Below are positions 6,113 through 15,108 of a DNA stretch of 64,000 nt, piece by piece. The DNA is from JAJZGK01 sp035538795 (GTDB lineage Bacteria; Pseudomonadota; Alphaproteobacteria; Rhodospirillales; Magnetospirillaceae), in assembly GCA_035538795.1 (NCBI GenBank), contig DATLJS010000041.1:111483-175482 (forward strand), in the 5' to 3' direction. The notes below the pieces were generated by a model. The model was not told the origin of the DNA and did no database searches. It worked only from the letters and a program-made list of their open reading frames with translations. Both the position numbers and the translations under genes were made by a program. Positions within the stretch are counted from its first letter, which is position 1. The number at the start of each line of letters is the position of its first letter.

Positions 6113-8676
6113 TATTCCGCCGGCAGCAGCCGGCGTTCGAACATGCTTTCCATGTCCTCGGGCGAGACGGCGCGGCTGATCAGATAGCCCTGAATTTCGT
6201 CGCAGCCGGCTTCACGCAGCACTTGGACCTGATGCATGCGCTCGACCCCTTCCGCCACCGCTTTCATGCCCAGCGCATGGGCCAGCCGGATAATGGCCAC
6301 GACGATGTCGCGTTCCTCGAAAGCTTTGCCCAGGCTGTCGACGAAGCTGTGGTCCACCTTCAAGGCGTCGATGGGCATCAGGCTGAGGGCCGACAGGCTG
6401 GTTTGGCTGGTGCCGAAATCGTCGATGGCGATGCGCACGCCGGTTCGGTGCAGCTTTTCCAGGGCATGCCCGACTTGGGTCGGGCGCTCGATGATGGCCT
6501 CTTCGGTCAGTTCCAGTTCCAGCAGATGGGGCGGCATGCCGGTTCCGGCCAGGATACGCGCCACCGTGTCGGGGAAGTCCTCGCGGAGAAGCTGCCGTGG
6601 CGACAGATTGACGGCCATGCGGATGACGGGAAGCCCCCGCGCCTGCCAAGCCATGTTCTGGCGGCAGGCGGTTTCCAGAATCCACTCGCCCAGACGCGGC
6701 ATCAAATTGAGCCGTTCCGCCATGGGGATGAAATGGGAGGGCGGGACTACGCCCAGTTCCTCGTCGGTCCAGCGCACCAGGGCTTCGGCGCCGCAGACGG
6801 TGCCTTGGGTCATGTCGACCATGACCTGATAGACCAGATGGAAGCCGCCGCTTTCCACGGCCTGGCGCAGCCGGGTCTCGGCGCCCAGGCGTTCGGCGGA
6901 CTGCTTGCTGGCGGTCGCCGAATGCAATTGATAGCGGTTGCGGCCGATTTCCTTGGCCTGATACATGGCGGTGTCGGCGCATTTCAGCAGCGCCTCGGCA
7001 TCGGGGCCGTCGACGGGATAAATGGCGATACCAAGGCTGGTGGTGACCTGAAGCTCGCGTCCGGCAAGCAGCAGCGGCTGCTTGATGGACAGGATGATAC
7101 GTTCGGCCAGACGGGCGGCATCGGACGGATCGTCCAATTCCGGCATCAGCACGACGAATTCGTCGCCCCCCAGGCGGGCCACGGTATCGCCTTCGCGCAG
7201 GCAGGCTTGCAGCCGGCCGGCCACCTCGATCAGCACCTGATCGCCGACGTCGTGGCCCAAAGTGTCGTTGATGCGCTTGAACAGGTCGAGATCAAGGAAC
7301 ATCACCGCCATCTGATGATGGTGGCGATGGGCGGTGGCGATGGCCAAGGACAGGCGGTCCAGCAACAGCCGCCGGTTCGGCAGATGGGTCAGCGGGTCGA
7401 AATAGGCCAGGCTGCGGACCCGTTCCTCATCTTTCTTCTTTTCAGTGATGTCGCTGAACAGGCCGGAATATTTCGAGATGCTGCCGTCTTCGGCGCGGAT
7501 CGTGTTGATGGTCAGCCATTCGGCGATGATGGTGCCGTCTTTGCGGCGGTTCCAGATTTCGCCTTTCCAGAAGCCGCATTCATGCAGGCTGCGCCACATC
7601 AGGTCGTAAAACTCGACGCCGTGCTGCCCCGATTGCAGAATGCGGGGATTTTTGCCGATAACGTCCTCGGCCTCGTAACCGGTCAGGGTGGTGAATGCCG
7701 GGTTGACGTACTCGATCTGACTCTTTTCGTTGACGATCATCACGCCGTCCATGGAGGCTTCGATGACCTGACGGGCCAGATGCAGGTCGCGGCGGGACCG
7801 GATCAGCGCCTCGTCCCGTTCGCGCAGGGCGGAATTCAACTGGGCGACATATTCGTATTGCAGAATCGACAGGATGTCGGAAAAGCATAGCAAGCCCAGA
7901 AAGCTGCCGCTTTCGTCGCGCACGGCCAGATGGCGGAAACCATGCTGGGAAAACATGTTGCGGGCGGCCAGCAGGGTCGAATTGGGATGGACCGAGATGA
8001 CCGGGCGCGAAGCGGCGTCGCCGGCGGTGCCGGTCCGGCGTTCGGCGATCATGCGCACGATGTCGCGTTCGGTGACGATGCCGGCGTCTTCCCATTCCTC
8101 GGAAATGACGATGGCGGCCTCGGCGTGATCCTCGCTCATGCGCCGCGCCGCCACCGACAAGGGCGTGTGGGCGTAAAGCAGCACCAGGGACTTGGTCATC
8201 ACCGAGCGCACGTCACGGAAGGTCAGATAGTGCTCGACGCCGTGATTCAGCACCACATCGGTTTGCGACAGCATGCCCATGGGACTGCCGTCGGGGCGGG
8301 TCACCAACAGATGGCGGACCTTTTCCTGCTTGAAGCGCAGACCGGCGTCGCTGACCAGCATGTCGCCTTCGATGGACTTGACCTTGGGGGTCATGGTCTG
8401 GCCGATGGGCTGCTCGAAGCTGCTGATATCGGAGAAATCCAGCTTCAGGGCGTCCCGTTCCGTCCAAATACCGACGGGCACCCCGTCGTCGACGACGACG
8501 ATGGAGCTGCAGCGGTTCAGCCGCATCATCCGGGCGGCTTCGGCCACGCTGGTTTCGGGACGGCACTCCAGCAACCGGCCGCTGACGATCTGTTCCACCC
8601 GGCGCAGCTGGATGTCTTCGGGATTGGCGTCGGAAAATCCGGTCTCGGCGAAAGCGGTCGTCTGGCTGCTGTTCAT
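6112..8676 (-). CDS. CBS-CBS-PAS-GGDEF-EAL cyclic-di-GMP signalling protein
   Basis: An 854-residue cytoplasmic regulator with two CBS pairs (about 25-150 and 155-280), a short coiled coil, a PAS domain (about 305-425), GGDEF (about 430-590) and EAL (about 605-845). The cyclase site GGDEF is intact, with an inhibitory RXXD site (REGD) five residues before it. The EAL domain keeps EALVRW, the DDFGT metal loop and the LKVDHSFV lysine. Both activities, making and breaking c-di-GMP, are therefore plausible. CBS pairs usually bind adenine nucleotides, so energy state and a PAS signal may be combined. No membrane segment is seen. It lies 120 bases downstream of the hybrid kinase gene, same strand. 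Confidence 0.93.
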   Translation of the reverse strand: MNSSQTTAFAETGFSDANPEDIQLRRVEQIVSGRLLECRPETSVAEAARMMRLNRCSSIVVVDDGVPVGIWTERDALKLDFSDISSFEQPIGQTMTPKVKSIEGDMLVSDAGLRFKQEKVRHLLVTRPDGSPMGMLSQTDVVLNHGVEHYLTFRDVRSVMTKSLVLLYAHTPLSVAARRMSEDHAEAAIVISEEWEDAGIVTERDIVRMIAERRTGTAGDAASRPVISVHPNSTLLAARNMFSQHGFRHLAVRDESGSFLGLLCFSDILSILQYEYVAQLNSALRERDEALIRSRRDLHLARQVIEASMDGVMIVNEKSQIEYVNPAFTTLTGYEAEDVIGKNPRILQSGQHGVEFYDLMWRSLHECGFWKGEIWNRRKDGTIIAEWLTINTIRAEDGSISKYSGLFSDITEKKKDEERVRSLAYFDPLTHLPNRRLLLDRLSLAIATAHRHHHQMAVMFLDLDLFKRINDTLGHDVGDQVLIEVAGRLQACLREGDTVARLGGDEFVVLMPELDDPSDAARLAERIILSIKQPLLLAGRELQVTTSLGIAIYPVDGPDAEALLKCADTAMYQAKEIGRNRYQLHSATASKQSAERLGAETRLRQAVESGGFHLVYQVMVDMTQGTVCGAEALVRWTDEELGVVPPSHFIPMAERLNLMPRLGEWILETACRQNMAWQARGLPVIRMAVNLSPRQLLREDFPDTVARILAGTGMPPHLLELELTEEAIIERPTQVGHALEKLHRTGVRIAIDDFGTSQTSLSALSLMPIDALKVDHSFVDSLGKAFEERDIVVAIIRLAHALGMKAVAEGVERMHQVQVLREAGCDEIQGYLISRAVSPEDMESMFERRLLPAE

Positions 8677-8796
8677 CGGGAAAGAAGATGCCTGAGGTGA
8701 AATAACCGGCGGCCAGGATACCCCATCGGTGGAGACGAGTCTGCATTCCCGGATAATTTACGCGGGTATTAAATCTTTGGTAGTGGGAAACCCGGT

Positions 8797-11160
8797 TCAG
8801 ACCGGCGTCAATATCTGGCGCATTTCCAAGATGCCTTCCGCCAGCATGCCGGGCAGCGTGACGATCTGGTTACTGGCTTCCTGAGTGCGGTTGTCCCGCA
8901 GGGCCAATTCGATTCCCTGGCAATGACGATGCAGGCGGACCAGTCCGAGAACGCCGCTGGCGCCTTTCAGGCTGTGGGCGGCCTCCCGCCGGGATTTGGC
9001 GTCCAGCATGCCGTCTTGAAGCATTTTCAGCAAATTGGCGCTGGAGGATTCATACTCGTTGACGATGCCCAGAACCGCGTCGTCGCCCAATTGGTCGCGC
9101 AGGCTGGTGAAAAGCTGCGGATCCATCATGGGCAGGCTGTCCTCGGCGACATCCGCCGGGGCCGGCGTCATCGGGGCGGCGGACAGAGTTTCCTGGGACT
9201 CGGCGGAACCGGGGCTTCGGGCCGCGGCGCCATGAGGGGGGGAGTCTTGGGCGTTCGTGACGGCGTTCGCGGCCAAGGGCTGCAGGGTATGGACGGTTCC
9301 GGCGGCGTTCTTGCCGGTGCTGAAGCGTTCCACCAGGGTGATCAGATGTTCGGGCTGGAACGGTTTGTTCAGCACGTCAACCATGCCGGCGTCCAGGCAG
9401 GCCTGGCGGTGTTCGCGGAACGCGGCGGCGGTCAAGGCGACGATGGGCACTTGAGCCGCCGAGGAAGGCAGGGCGCGGATGCGGCGGGTGGCTTCCAGGC
9501 CGTCCATCTCGGGCATATGCATGTCCATCAGGATCAGGTCGAAATTGCCGCGAGCCGCGCTGTCCACCGCCACGCGGCCGTCGCGGGCGACCGTGACGCG
9601 GTGGCCGCGCTTGCTGAGAATCCCGACCACGACCCGCTGGTTCACCGGGCTGTCTTCGGCCAGCAGGATGTTCATCGGACGGATGGCTGGCGGAGCCGGA
9701 ATCGGCGAGATCGGCGGGAACTGGGCTTCCTGAGGCCGGGAACCGATATCGAAGCCCAGTACGAACCAGAAAGAGCTGCCCTTGCCGGCCTGGGAATCGC
9801 AGCCGATCAGGCCGCCTTGCAGCTCGATGATTTTTTTGCAGATGGCCAGCCCCAGACCGGTGCCGCCGAAGCGCCGCGAGATGGAGGAATCCGCTTGCGA
9901 GAACGAGCGGAACAGATGGCTTTTGGCGTCTTCTGAAATGCCGATACCGGTGTCGTTGACGGTGAAGCGCATGGTGATGGCGGTAGCCCGGCTTTCGCCG
10001 GCCATCTGGCGTTCGACATCGACCCTGAGATCAACGCCGCCCCGTTCGGTGAATTTGATGGCGTTGCCCAACAGGTTCAGCAGAACCTGCCGCAGCCGGA
10101 CCGGATCGCCCCGCAGATAATTGGGGGCCAAGGCCGAGATGGTGGTGCGAAGGGCGATGCCTTTTTCCTCGGCCCTGGCGCGCATGAGCGAGGCGACGCC
10201 CTCGATCAGCAGGGGCAAGGCGAAATTTTCCTCGACGAATTCCAGGCTGCCGGCTTCTAGCTTGGAGAAATCCAGAATATCGTTCAGCACGGTCATCAGG
10301 GCTTCGCCGGAACTGAGCACGGTGGTCAGATGTTCGCGCTGGCCGTCGTCGAGGGGGCTGTCCAGCAGAAGGCGGGTCATGCCCAGAATGCCGTTCATCG
10401 GCGTGCGGATTTCATGGCTCATCATGGCCAGGAATTCCGACTTGGCCTGACTGGCGGCCTCGGCTTGGCGGCGGGCGCCCTCCAGGTCGGCGGTACGGGC
10501 GTCGACGCGGGCGATCATGTCGTTATAGGCTTCGACCACCTCGCCGATTTCGTCGTTCGAGCGCCAGTCCACCCGCACGTTGCCCGAGCGGATCGAAGAC
10601 AGCAGCCGCTGCAGCGGCTGGCCGATGATGATGCGGTGGGCGGCCAGGGCGGTCACCACCGTCACCAACACCAGGCCGACGAACATGGATACGCCGGTCA
10701 GGATGTCCGTTCGGATGGTTTGGGTGACGGGTTCGCGGCGGAACAGCACCTCAAGGTGGCCCACTTTCTGCCCGGCGTAGGACACGTCCTGGGTCAGGCG
10801 GTCGGAGGTGGCGACTTCCGAGCAGCCGGGACGGGGCCAGGCATAGACGGAATCGGTGGCGGTCTCGGTCACCTCGGCGCACGAAATCTCTTCGTACTCG
10901 GACAGGGAATTGATGATGGACTGAATGGTGACGGTGTTCAGGCTCCACAGCGGTTCGGCCAAGGCCGTGGCCGTGCTTTTGGTCAGATGCTGGGCGCGGT
11001 TCTGCAACTCGGCGGTCAGTTCGGTGTAAACCTCTTTGACCAGCAGAGCGGAAATACCGGCAGTGAACAGAGTCACCATCGGGATCACGAACATCAGGAA
11101 TTTAAAGGCCAGATGCCGGGTGGGATTTCCCGGAAGCAAGCCCTTTCCCAGCCCCGTCAT
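8797..11160 (-). CDS. Hybrid sensor histidine kinase (HAMP-HisKA-HATPase-REC-Hpt)
   Basis: A 787-residue membrane kinase. Order: TM1 (about 20-45), a periplasmic sensor of about 120 residues with two cysteines that could form a disulfide, TM2, HAMP, HisKA with phospho-acceptor H249 (SHEIRTPMNG), HATPase (NLLGNAIKF, GTGLGLAI), a receiver with LMDMHMPEMDG, a Pro/Ala linker and a C-terminal Hpt domain with H729 (AHSLKGAS). It is a complete His-Asp-His relay, so a separate response regulator should receive the phosphate. The ATG at 11160 is 4 bases after the stop of the binding-protein gene and has a GGAAG site, so it is preferred over an in-frame start at 11196. The binding protein may be its ligand sensor. 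Confidence 0.93.
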   Translation of the reverse strand: MTGLGKGLLPGNPTRHLAFKFLMFVIPMVTLFTAGISALLVKEVYTELTAELQNRAQHLTKSTATALAEPLWSLNTVTIQSIINSLSEYEEISCAEVTETATDSVYAWPRPGCSEVATSDRLTQDVSYAGQKVGHLEVLFRREPVTQTIRTDILTGVSMFVGLVLVTVVTALAAHRIIIGQPLQRLLSSIRSGNVRVDWRSNDEIGEVVEAYNDMIARVDARTADLEGARRQAEAASQAKSEFLAMMSHEIRTPMNGILGMTRLLLDSPLDDGQREHLTTVLSSGEALMTVLNDILDFSKLEAGSLEFVEENFALPLLIEGVASLMRARAEEKGIALRTTISALAPNYLRGDPVRLRQVLLNLLGNAIKFTERGGVDLRVDVERQMAGESRATAITMRFTVNDTGIGISEDAKSHLFRSFSQADSSISRRFGGTGLGLAICKKIIELQGGLIGCDSQAGKGSSFWFVLGFDIGSRPQEAQFPPISPIPAPPAIRPMNILLAEDSPVNQRVVVGILSKRGHRVTVARDGRVAVDSAARGNFDLILMDMHMPEMDGLEATRRIRALPSSAAQVPIVALTAAAFREHRQACLDAGMVDVLNKPFQPEHLITLVERFSTGKNAAGTVHTLQPLAANAVTNAQDSPPHGAAARSPGSAESQETLSAAPMTPAPADVAEDSLPMMDPQLFTSLRDQLGDDAVLGIVNEYESSSANLLKMLQDGMLDAKSRREAAHSLKGASGVLGLVRLHRHCQGIELALRDNRTQEASNQIVTLPGMLAEGILEMRQILTPV

Positions 11161-11164
11161 GTTT

Positions 11165-12043
11165 CTACTTCCAGTCCTGGATGCCGTAACGGTCAAGGAT
11201 GCGCTTCAATTCACCGGTTTTGCGGAGACGGCGGATACCGTCGTCCCACAGGCGGGCCAATTCGTGGGCTCGCGGGTTACTGGGGCCAAAGGCGATGTAT
11301 TCCGGAACCGGAGGCGAGACACGGGGATCGATGATTTCGATCTTGTCATCCAGCTTCATCAGGTTGACCAGATACTGCAGAACGGTCAGATCGTCGCAGG
11401 TGATGTCCACCCGCCCGACCGAGAGCTTCCGCAGGTTCAGCTCGTTGGCGTTCATCATGGCCACGCCCTGAACGGCCTTAGGGTCTTTGGCATGGGCTTC
11501 GATGTAGGTTTTCAGTTCGGGAAAATATTGGTAATCGGGGATATATCCCAACACCTTCCCGTCCAGCGAGGCGATGCCGTTCCACTGCCAATGGCTGCCT
11601 TTGCGCACGGCGAAAGCGTTGATCAGGACTCCGGCCGGCTCTTCCGGGAAAACGAAATCGGGGGCGTCTTCCTTGATGCCGGCGACGAAGCCGTCGATGG
11701 TGCCGTTGCGTACTTCGATCAGCGTGCGGGACCAACTGAGCAGACGGTAATCCACTTTGTAGCCGGCGGCGCCATAGATCTCGCGGGCTAATTCGATGTC
11801 GTAGCCGGGATGATCGGAATCCGGTTCGCAATTCGAAGGGCAGGACGGATCCGCCCGCAGGGTGATGACATGCGGGTCGGATACGGGGTGCGGATCGGTA
11901 TAGGGGCTGTCCTCGGCCTGCGCGGGAACGGCGGCCAGCAGGGGCGTCAACGAAATCGCAGCGATCAGAGCGGACGCCAGTCCGGTCTTGCGCCCGCCTT
12001 CAGCGAATATTCTCATCAACCCTGCAACCCATCCGGAAAACAT
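11165..12043 (-). CDS. Periplasmic solute-binding protein (family 3), signalling type
   Basis: A 292-residue protein with an N-terminal signal peptide ending near AQAED (about residue 44) and a family 3 periplasmic binding fold. Segments such as HPGYDIELAREIYGAAGY and the hinge-region pattern VGRVDITCDDLTVLQYL are of this type. No permease or ATPase is nearby. The next gene, 4 bases away, encodes a hybrid kinase with a periplasmic domain, so the protein more likely presents a ligand to that kinase than feeds a transporter (inference). The ligand is unknown; the fold usually binds polar amino acids or small organic acids. An alternative start lies nine codons in (MRIFAEGG). Confidence 0.85.
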   Translation of the reverse strand: MFSGWVAGLMRIFAEGGRKTGLASALIAAISLTPLLAAVPAQAEDSPYTDPHPVSDPHVITLRADPSCPSNCEPDSDHPGYDIELAREIYGAAGYKVDYRLLSWSRTLIEVRNGTIDGFVAGIKEDAPDFVFPEEPAGVLINAFAVRKGSHWQWNGIASLDGKVLGYIPDYQYFPELKTYIEAHAKDPKAVQGVAMMNANELNLRKLSVGRVDITCDDLTVLQYLVNLMKLDDKIEIIDPRVSPPVPEYIAFGPSNPRAHELARLWDDGIRRLRKTGELKRILDRYGIQDWK

Positions 12044-12161
12044 GTTCCCTTAGTGATAGCACGGAGTGGCCAAGAGTCGAAGGGTTTGAGGCGGTTCGGC
12101 CGATTCTTCATCTCGGACTGGAAAGCTCTTCCGGCTTGGATATACTCGCGGTGTTTTCAAT

Positions 12162-12359
12162 ATGACCGGCCTTCAGCTCATGACCAGCACTCCTTCCGCG
12201 CCTCAACCCGCTCCGGAATTGTCGGAAGAGGATCTGGCGCGCATCGAAAACAGCAAGCGGCTCATCACTTTCATGCTTCTGGCCATGGGAGCCGGCGTGC
12301 TCGGGGTGATTGCATTCGGCCTCTATCAGATGGCGGCGCTCATTCTGGCGAATACCTGA
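12162..12359 (+). CDS. Small single-pass membrane protein, unknown
   Basis: A 65-residue ORF: a polar Pro/Ser-rich start, an acidic EEDLARIENSKR segment, then one strong hydrophobic helix (about 34-62, LITFMLLAMGAGVLGVIAF) and a short tail. A second ATG at 12180 could be the true start. No clear ribosome binding site is visible. The membrane-helix pattern and charge layout look like a real small protein rather than noise. A 38-base hairpin lies 40 bases downstream. Function unknown. Confidence 0.6.
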   Translation: MTGLQLMTSTPSAPQPAPELSEEDLARIENSKRLITFMLLAMGAGVLGVIAFGLYQMAALILANT

Positions 12360-12398
12360 ACCGGGGTTCATGTCCGCCCCGTTCCTCCGATACCCGCA

Positions 12399-12436
12399 GA
12401 AATCAAAGGGGTTGTTCCGCCGAAACCTTTGATTTC
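12399..12436 (+). terminator. Hairpin after the small membrane protein gene
   Basis: Perfect 11-base arms GAAATCAAAGG / CCTTTGATTTC are separated by 16 bases, followed by CCGCCTTTTGG. It lies between the small gene and cheR and probably ends the upstream transcript. The T run is weak, so a leader structure for cheR is also possible. Confidence 0.5.
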
Positions 12437-12567
12437 CGCCTTTTGGCAGGTTTTTGCGGCTGCTATTGTCCGCCGTATAAGTTGAACGCCGGGCGGCGTT
12501 GGTTTAGCCTCGGTGGGTCAGGCGTGCAACGGAAGGTTCCGTGCGCCGAAGGGAGAGGCGGCGGAAG

Positions 12568-13386
12568 ATGGCTGAAATACAGCCTGCTGATTTAACCTAT
12601 CTTGCACAATTTCTGCTGGCCCGCTCCGGCTTGGTGGTAAATGCCGATAAGGCTTATCTTCTGGAAAGCCGCTTGGGGCCTTTGGCCCGCAAGCAAGGTT
12701 TTGCTTCCATCGCCCTTCTGATCGGCAAGCTGCGTTCCGGCGACCGGTTGCTGGAGCAAATGGTGGTCGAGGCCATGACCACCAACGAATCCTTCTTTTT
12801 CCGCGATCAGAAGCCGTTCGATCATTTTCGCGACCATGTCTTGCCGCACATGATTCAGGCGCGGGCCGCCAAACGTTCGCTGCGCATCTGGTGCGCCGCC
12901 GCTTCGACCGGGCAAGAGCCCTATTCCATCGCCATGATCCTGAAGGAGGCCGAGGTCAAGATGCCCGGCTGGCGCTTCGAGATCATCGGCACCGATATTT
13001 CCCGAGAGGTCCTGGACCGGGCAAGGCAGGGGCACTATTCCCAGTTCGAGGTGCAGCGCGGATTGCCGATCACCCATCTGGTGAAATATTTCAAGAAGGC
13101 GGGGGAGGTCTGGCAGATCGACGCGTCCTTGCGATCCATGGTCCAGTACAAGGAATGGAACCTGTTGCAGGATCCTCGCCCATTGGGACAGTTCGACGTG
13201 GTGTTCTGCCGCAATGTGCTGATCTATTTCGACAATCCGACCAAAGGCAAGGTGTTGGAAGGCATCTCGCGGCAAATGCCGGGCGACGGTTTCCTCTATC
13301 TGGGCGGTTCGGAAACCGTGATCGGCCTGACCACCGGCTTTGCGCCGATGACAGAACAGCGGGGCGTCTATCGCCCTCAGCGGTAA
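12568..13386 (+). CDS. cheR: Chemotaxis protein methyltransferase CheR
   Basis: A 272-residue CheR, which methylates glutamates on chemoreceptors using S-adenosylmethionine. An N-terminal helical domain (about 1-75) is followed by the Rossmann methyltransferase domain, with TNESFFFRDQKPFDHF, the SAM-binding IWCAAASTGQEPYSIAM and DVVFCRNVLIYFDN. The in-frame GTG upstream (12541) is rejected because the ATG at 12568 follows a purine-rich GGCGGCGGAAG site and gives the normal N-terminus. It stands apart from the cheA gene at 63159, so it may serve another chemosensory pathway. It converges on a bacteriohemerythrin gene. Confidence 0.96.
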   Translation: MAEIQPADLTYLAQFLLARSGLVVNADKAYLLESRLGPLARKQGFASIALLIGKLRSGDRLLEQMVVEAMTTNESFFFRDQKPFDHFRDHVLPHMIQARAAKRSLRIWCAAASTGQEPYSIAMILKEAEVKMPGWRFEIIGTDISREVLDRARQGHYSQFEVQRGLPITHLVKYFKKAGEVWQIDASLRSMVQYKEWNLLQDPRPLGQFDVVFCRNVLIYFDNPTKGKVLEGISRQMPGDGFLYLGGSETVIGLTTGFAPMTEQRGVYRPQR

Positions 13387-13399
13387 CGGAGCTTCCGTC

Positions 13400-13421
13400 G
13401 ACCGGCGGCAGGCGGCCGGTC
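13400..13421. terminator. Hairpin between cheR and bacteriohemerythrin
   Basis: Arms GACCGGC / GCCGGTC with an 8-base loop sit between the two convergent genes and overlap the last codon of the hemerythrin gene. There is no T tract. It is a plausible bidirectional stop, weakly supported. Confidence 0.4.
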
Positions 13422-13839
13422 AGTGTTTCGGCTGCCCCTCGTCCTTCATGAAGGGGACGTAATCCTTGTCGGTTTCCATGATGTGGAAATAAAGCCAGTC
13501 GTGCAGGAAGGCCAACACCTCGTTGCCCATCTTGCCGGCGGCACCGCCTTCCAGGAAACGGTCATAGACCTCCTCGACCTGGCGGCGCAGTTCCCGGTGG
13601 ACCTCCCGGTGGGCGGCGAGATCGGGATAGCCCTTTTCGGCCATCATGGCTTCTTCGCGATCGAAATGGCTGTGGGTGTATTCCACCAGCGCCGACAGGA
13701 TCGGTCCGATCGCCGTCGCGACGTTACCGTTGACGAAGGCTTCATGCAGTTGGTCGATCAGGTCGACAAGCACTTTGTGTTCGCGGTCGATGGATTCGAT
13801 GCCGACGCTGAACTTATCGTTCCAGGTGAAAAACGACAC
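13420..13839 (-). CDS. Bacteriohemerythrin
   Basis: A 139-residue single-domain hemerythrin, a non-haem di-iron protein that binds oxygen reversibly. The iron ligand pattern is complete: H in DREH, H in YTHSHFDREE together with its E, the pair in AAHREVH, then H and D in the C-terminal FHIMETDKD. It starts with the typical FFTWNDKFSVG. The GTG at 13839 has a very strong GGGAGAGGG site, so the ORF extension upstream to 13956 is not used. Possible roles are oxygen storage, delivery to oxidases or oxygen sensing. It lies next to cheR. Confidence 0.93.
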   Translation of the reverse strand: MSFFTWNDKFSVGIESIDREHKVLVDLIDQLHEAFVNGNVATAIGPILSALVEYTHSHFDREEAMMAEKGYPDLAAHREVHRELRRQVEEVYDRFLEGGAAGKMGNEVLAFLHDWLYFHIMETDKDYVPFMKDEGQPKH

Positions 13840-14006
13840 CGGCCCTCTCCCTATCAAGACATCCCCAATGATCGCATGGGCGTGGTGTGTGGGGCAATGA
13901 TTGTTGATAGGCGGATTATGCCCTTGGTTTGCCCTCTGAACTTGGGCTTTGGCCATGCTAGCATCGATGTTAGAAAATCGGTGGGGGAAGGAAAGGGTGC
14001 GAAATC

Positions 14007-14405
14007 ATGGGTAAAGCGCATGAAGTGCTCGACCGCCGCGTCTACGCCGCCGGCGAGATGATCTTCAAGGAAGGCGAAGTGGGTCGACGCTGCGCCTATC
14101 TGGTTCAATCGGGCAAGGTGGAAATCTCGAAGAAAACCGCCGAGGGACAGGCGCGGGTGCTGGGCTATATCACCGACGGCGGAATTTTCGGCGAGATGGC
14201 GCTGGTGGACAACAAGCCTCGCATGGCCATGGCCAGGGCGGTGGATTCCACCACGGTGATCATCGTTACCGAAGCTACTTTCGAAGACAAGCTGCGTAAG
14301 ACCGATCCTTTTATCCGCGGATTGTTGAACATCTTCGTGCGCAATATCCGCGAAACCACCGACAAAATGCTGAATCAGGCCGGAGAACCGCCGGTCGGCG
14401 AATGA
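14007..14405 (+). CDS. Single-domain cyclic nucleotide-binding protein
   Basis: A 132-residue protein that is almost entirely one cyclic nucleotide-binding domain: the N-terminal strand pattern YAAGEMIFKEGEVGRRCAYLVQSGKVEI, the phosphate-binding cassette GGIFGEMALVDNKPRMAMARA, and C-terminal helices. The cassette keeps the glutamate (FGEMAL) and the arginine (PRMA) that grip the cyclic nucleotide. There is no DNA-binding or catalytic domain, so it should act by binding a partner. A purine-rich GGGGGAAGGAAAGGG lies before the ATG. A terminator follows at 14433. The partner is unknown. Confidence 0.88.
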   Translation: MGKAHEVLDRRVYAAGEMIFKEGEVGRRCAYLVQSGKVEISKKTAEGQARVLGYITDGGIFGEMALVDNKPRMAMARAVDSTTVIIVTEATFEDKLRKTDPFIRGLLNIFVRNIRETTDKMLNQAGEPPVGE

Positions 14406-14432
14406 GCGTTTTTTCCGTCCCCGGAAAAATGG

Positions 14433-14460
14433 AACGGCGGGCCCGATCGAGCCCGCCGTT
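14433..14460. terminator. Bidirectional terminator
   Basis: A perfect 10-base stem AACGGCGGGC / GCCCGCCGTT with an 8-base loop, flanked by short A and T runs, sits between the convergent cyclic-nucleotide-binding and carbonic anhydrase genes. It can serve both directions. Confidence 0.8.
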
Positions 14461-14499
14461 TGCGTAAGAACAGTCGTTCACCGGTTTACAGGCGCCGGT

Positions 14500-15108
14500 T
14501 TACAGGTTGGAAAACTCGCCGGTTTCTTCGTCCAGCCGCTGCAATTCGCCCTTTTCCAGGTCGTAATACAGCCCGTGCAATTCGATTTCTCCGGCCCGCA
14601 AGGCCTGACGGATCCAGGGGAAGGTGCGCAGGTTGCCCAGCGAAATTTTCAAGGTTTCGTGTTCGCAAAGGCGCTGGATCACGTCCTGGTCTTCGTCGCC
14701 GGCCTTGGAAATGGCGATGTCCCGGGCGGGTTCGGCAATGCGCATCCAGGGGCCGATGAAGTCGCCTTCATGAGCGCCCAGCAAAGCGCGGACGCCGCCG
14801 CAACGGGCATGCCCCATGACGATGATATGCCGCACCTTCAAAGCGCGCACGGCGAATTCTATGGCGGCGCTGGTGGAGTGGTGCCGATCGTCCGGAGCGT
14901 AAGGCGGAACCAGATTGGCGACGTTGCGCAACGTGAAAATGGCGCCCGGCTGGGCGTTGAAGATCAGGCCCGGCTCGACGCGGGAATCGCAACAAGAGAT
15001 CACCATGGCTTTGGGGGCTTGTCCCTGGGCCAGCTCTTCGAACATTTCGCGGTGACGCTGAAAATAGGTCTCGCGGAAAATGCGGTAACCTTCGATCAGT
15101 TGATCCAT
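14500..15108 (-). CDS. Beta-class carbonic anhydrase
   Basis: A 202-residue beta-carbonic anhydrase, interconverting CO2 and bicarbonate in the cytoplasm. Zinc ligands are C39 (in CCDSR, with the catalytic dyad D41/R43), H100 and C103 (GHARCGG). The length is normal. It has its own promoter region in the 229 bases upstream, where I see no other gene. Bicarbonate supply for carboxylases and pH control are the usual roles. The gene ends opposite the shared terminator at 14433-14460. Confidence 0.96.
   Translation of the reverse strand: MDQLIEGYRIFRETYFQRHREMFEELAQGQAPKAMVISCCDSRVEPGLIFNAQPGAIFTLRNVANLVPPYAPDDRHHSTSAAIEFAVRALKVRHIIVMGHARCGGVRALLGAHEGDFIGPWMRIAEPARDIAISKAGDEDQDVIQRLCEHETLKISLGNLRTFPWIRQALRAGEIELHGLYYDLEKGELQRLDEETGEFSNL

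Noticed and set aside
5821..7890. A 689-codon open frame on the plus strand through the FeSII and GGDEF-EAL genes
   Set aside because: It runs antisense to a gene with clear domains and shows His/Gln/Gly-rich noise typical of a GC-rich antisense frame.
12108..12371. An 87-codon minus-strand frame across the small membrane protein gene
   Set aside because: Polar, without any structure pattern; the plus-strand frame has a convincing membrane helix.
13840..13956. A 39-codon N-terminal extension of the first bacteriohemerythrin
   Set aside because: It matches nothing in the family, while the GTG at 13839 has a very strong ribosome binding site and gives the normal start.
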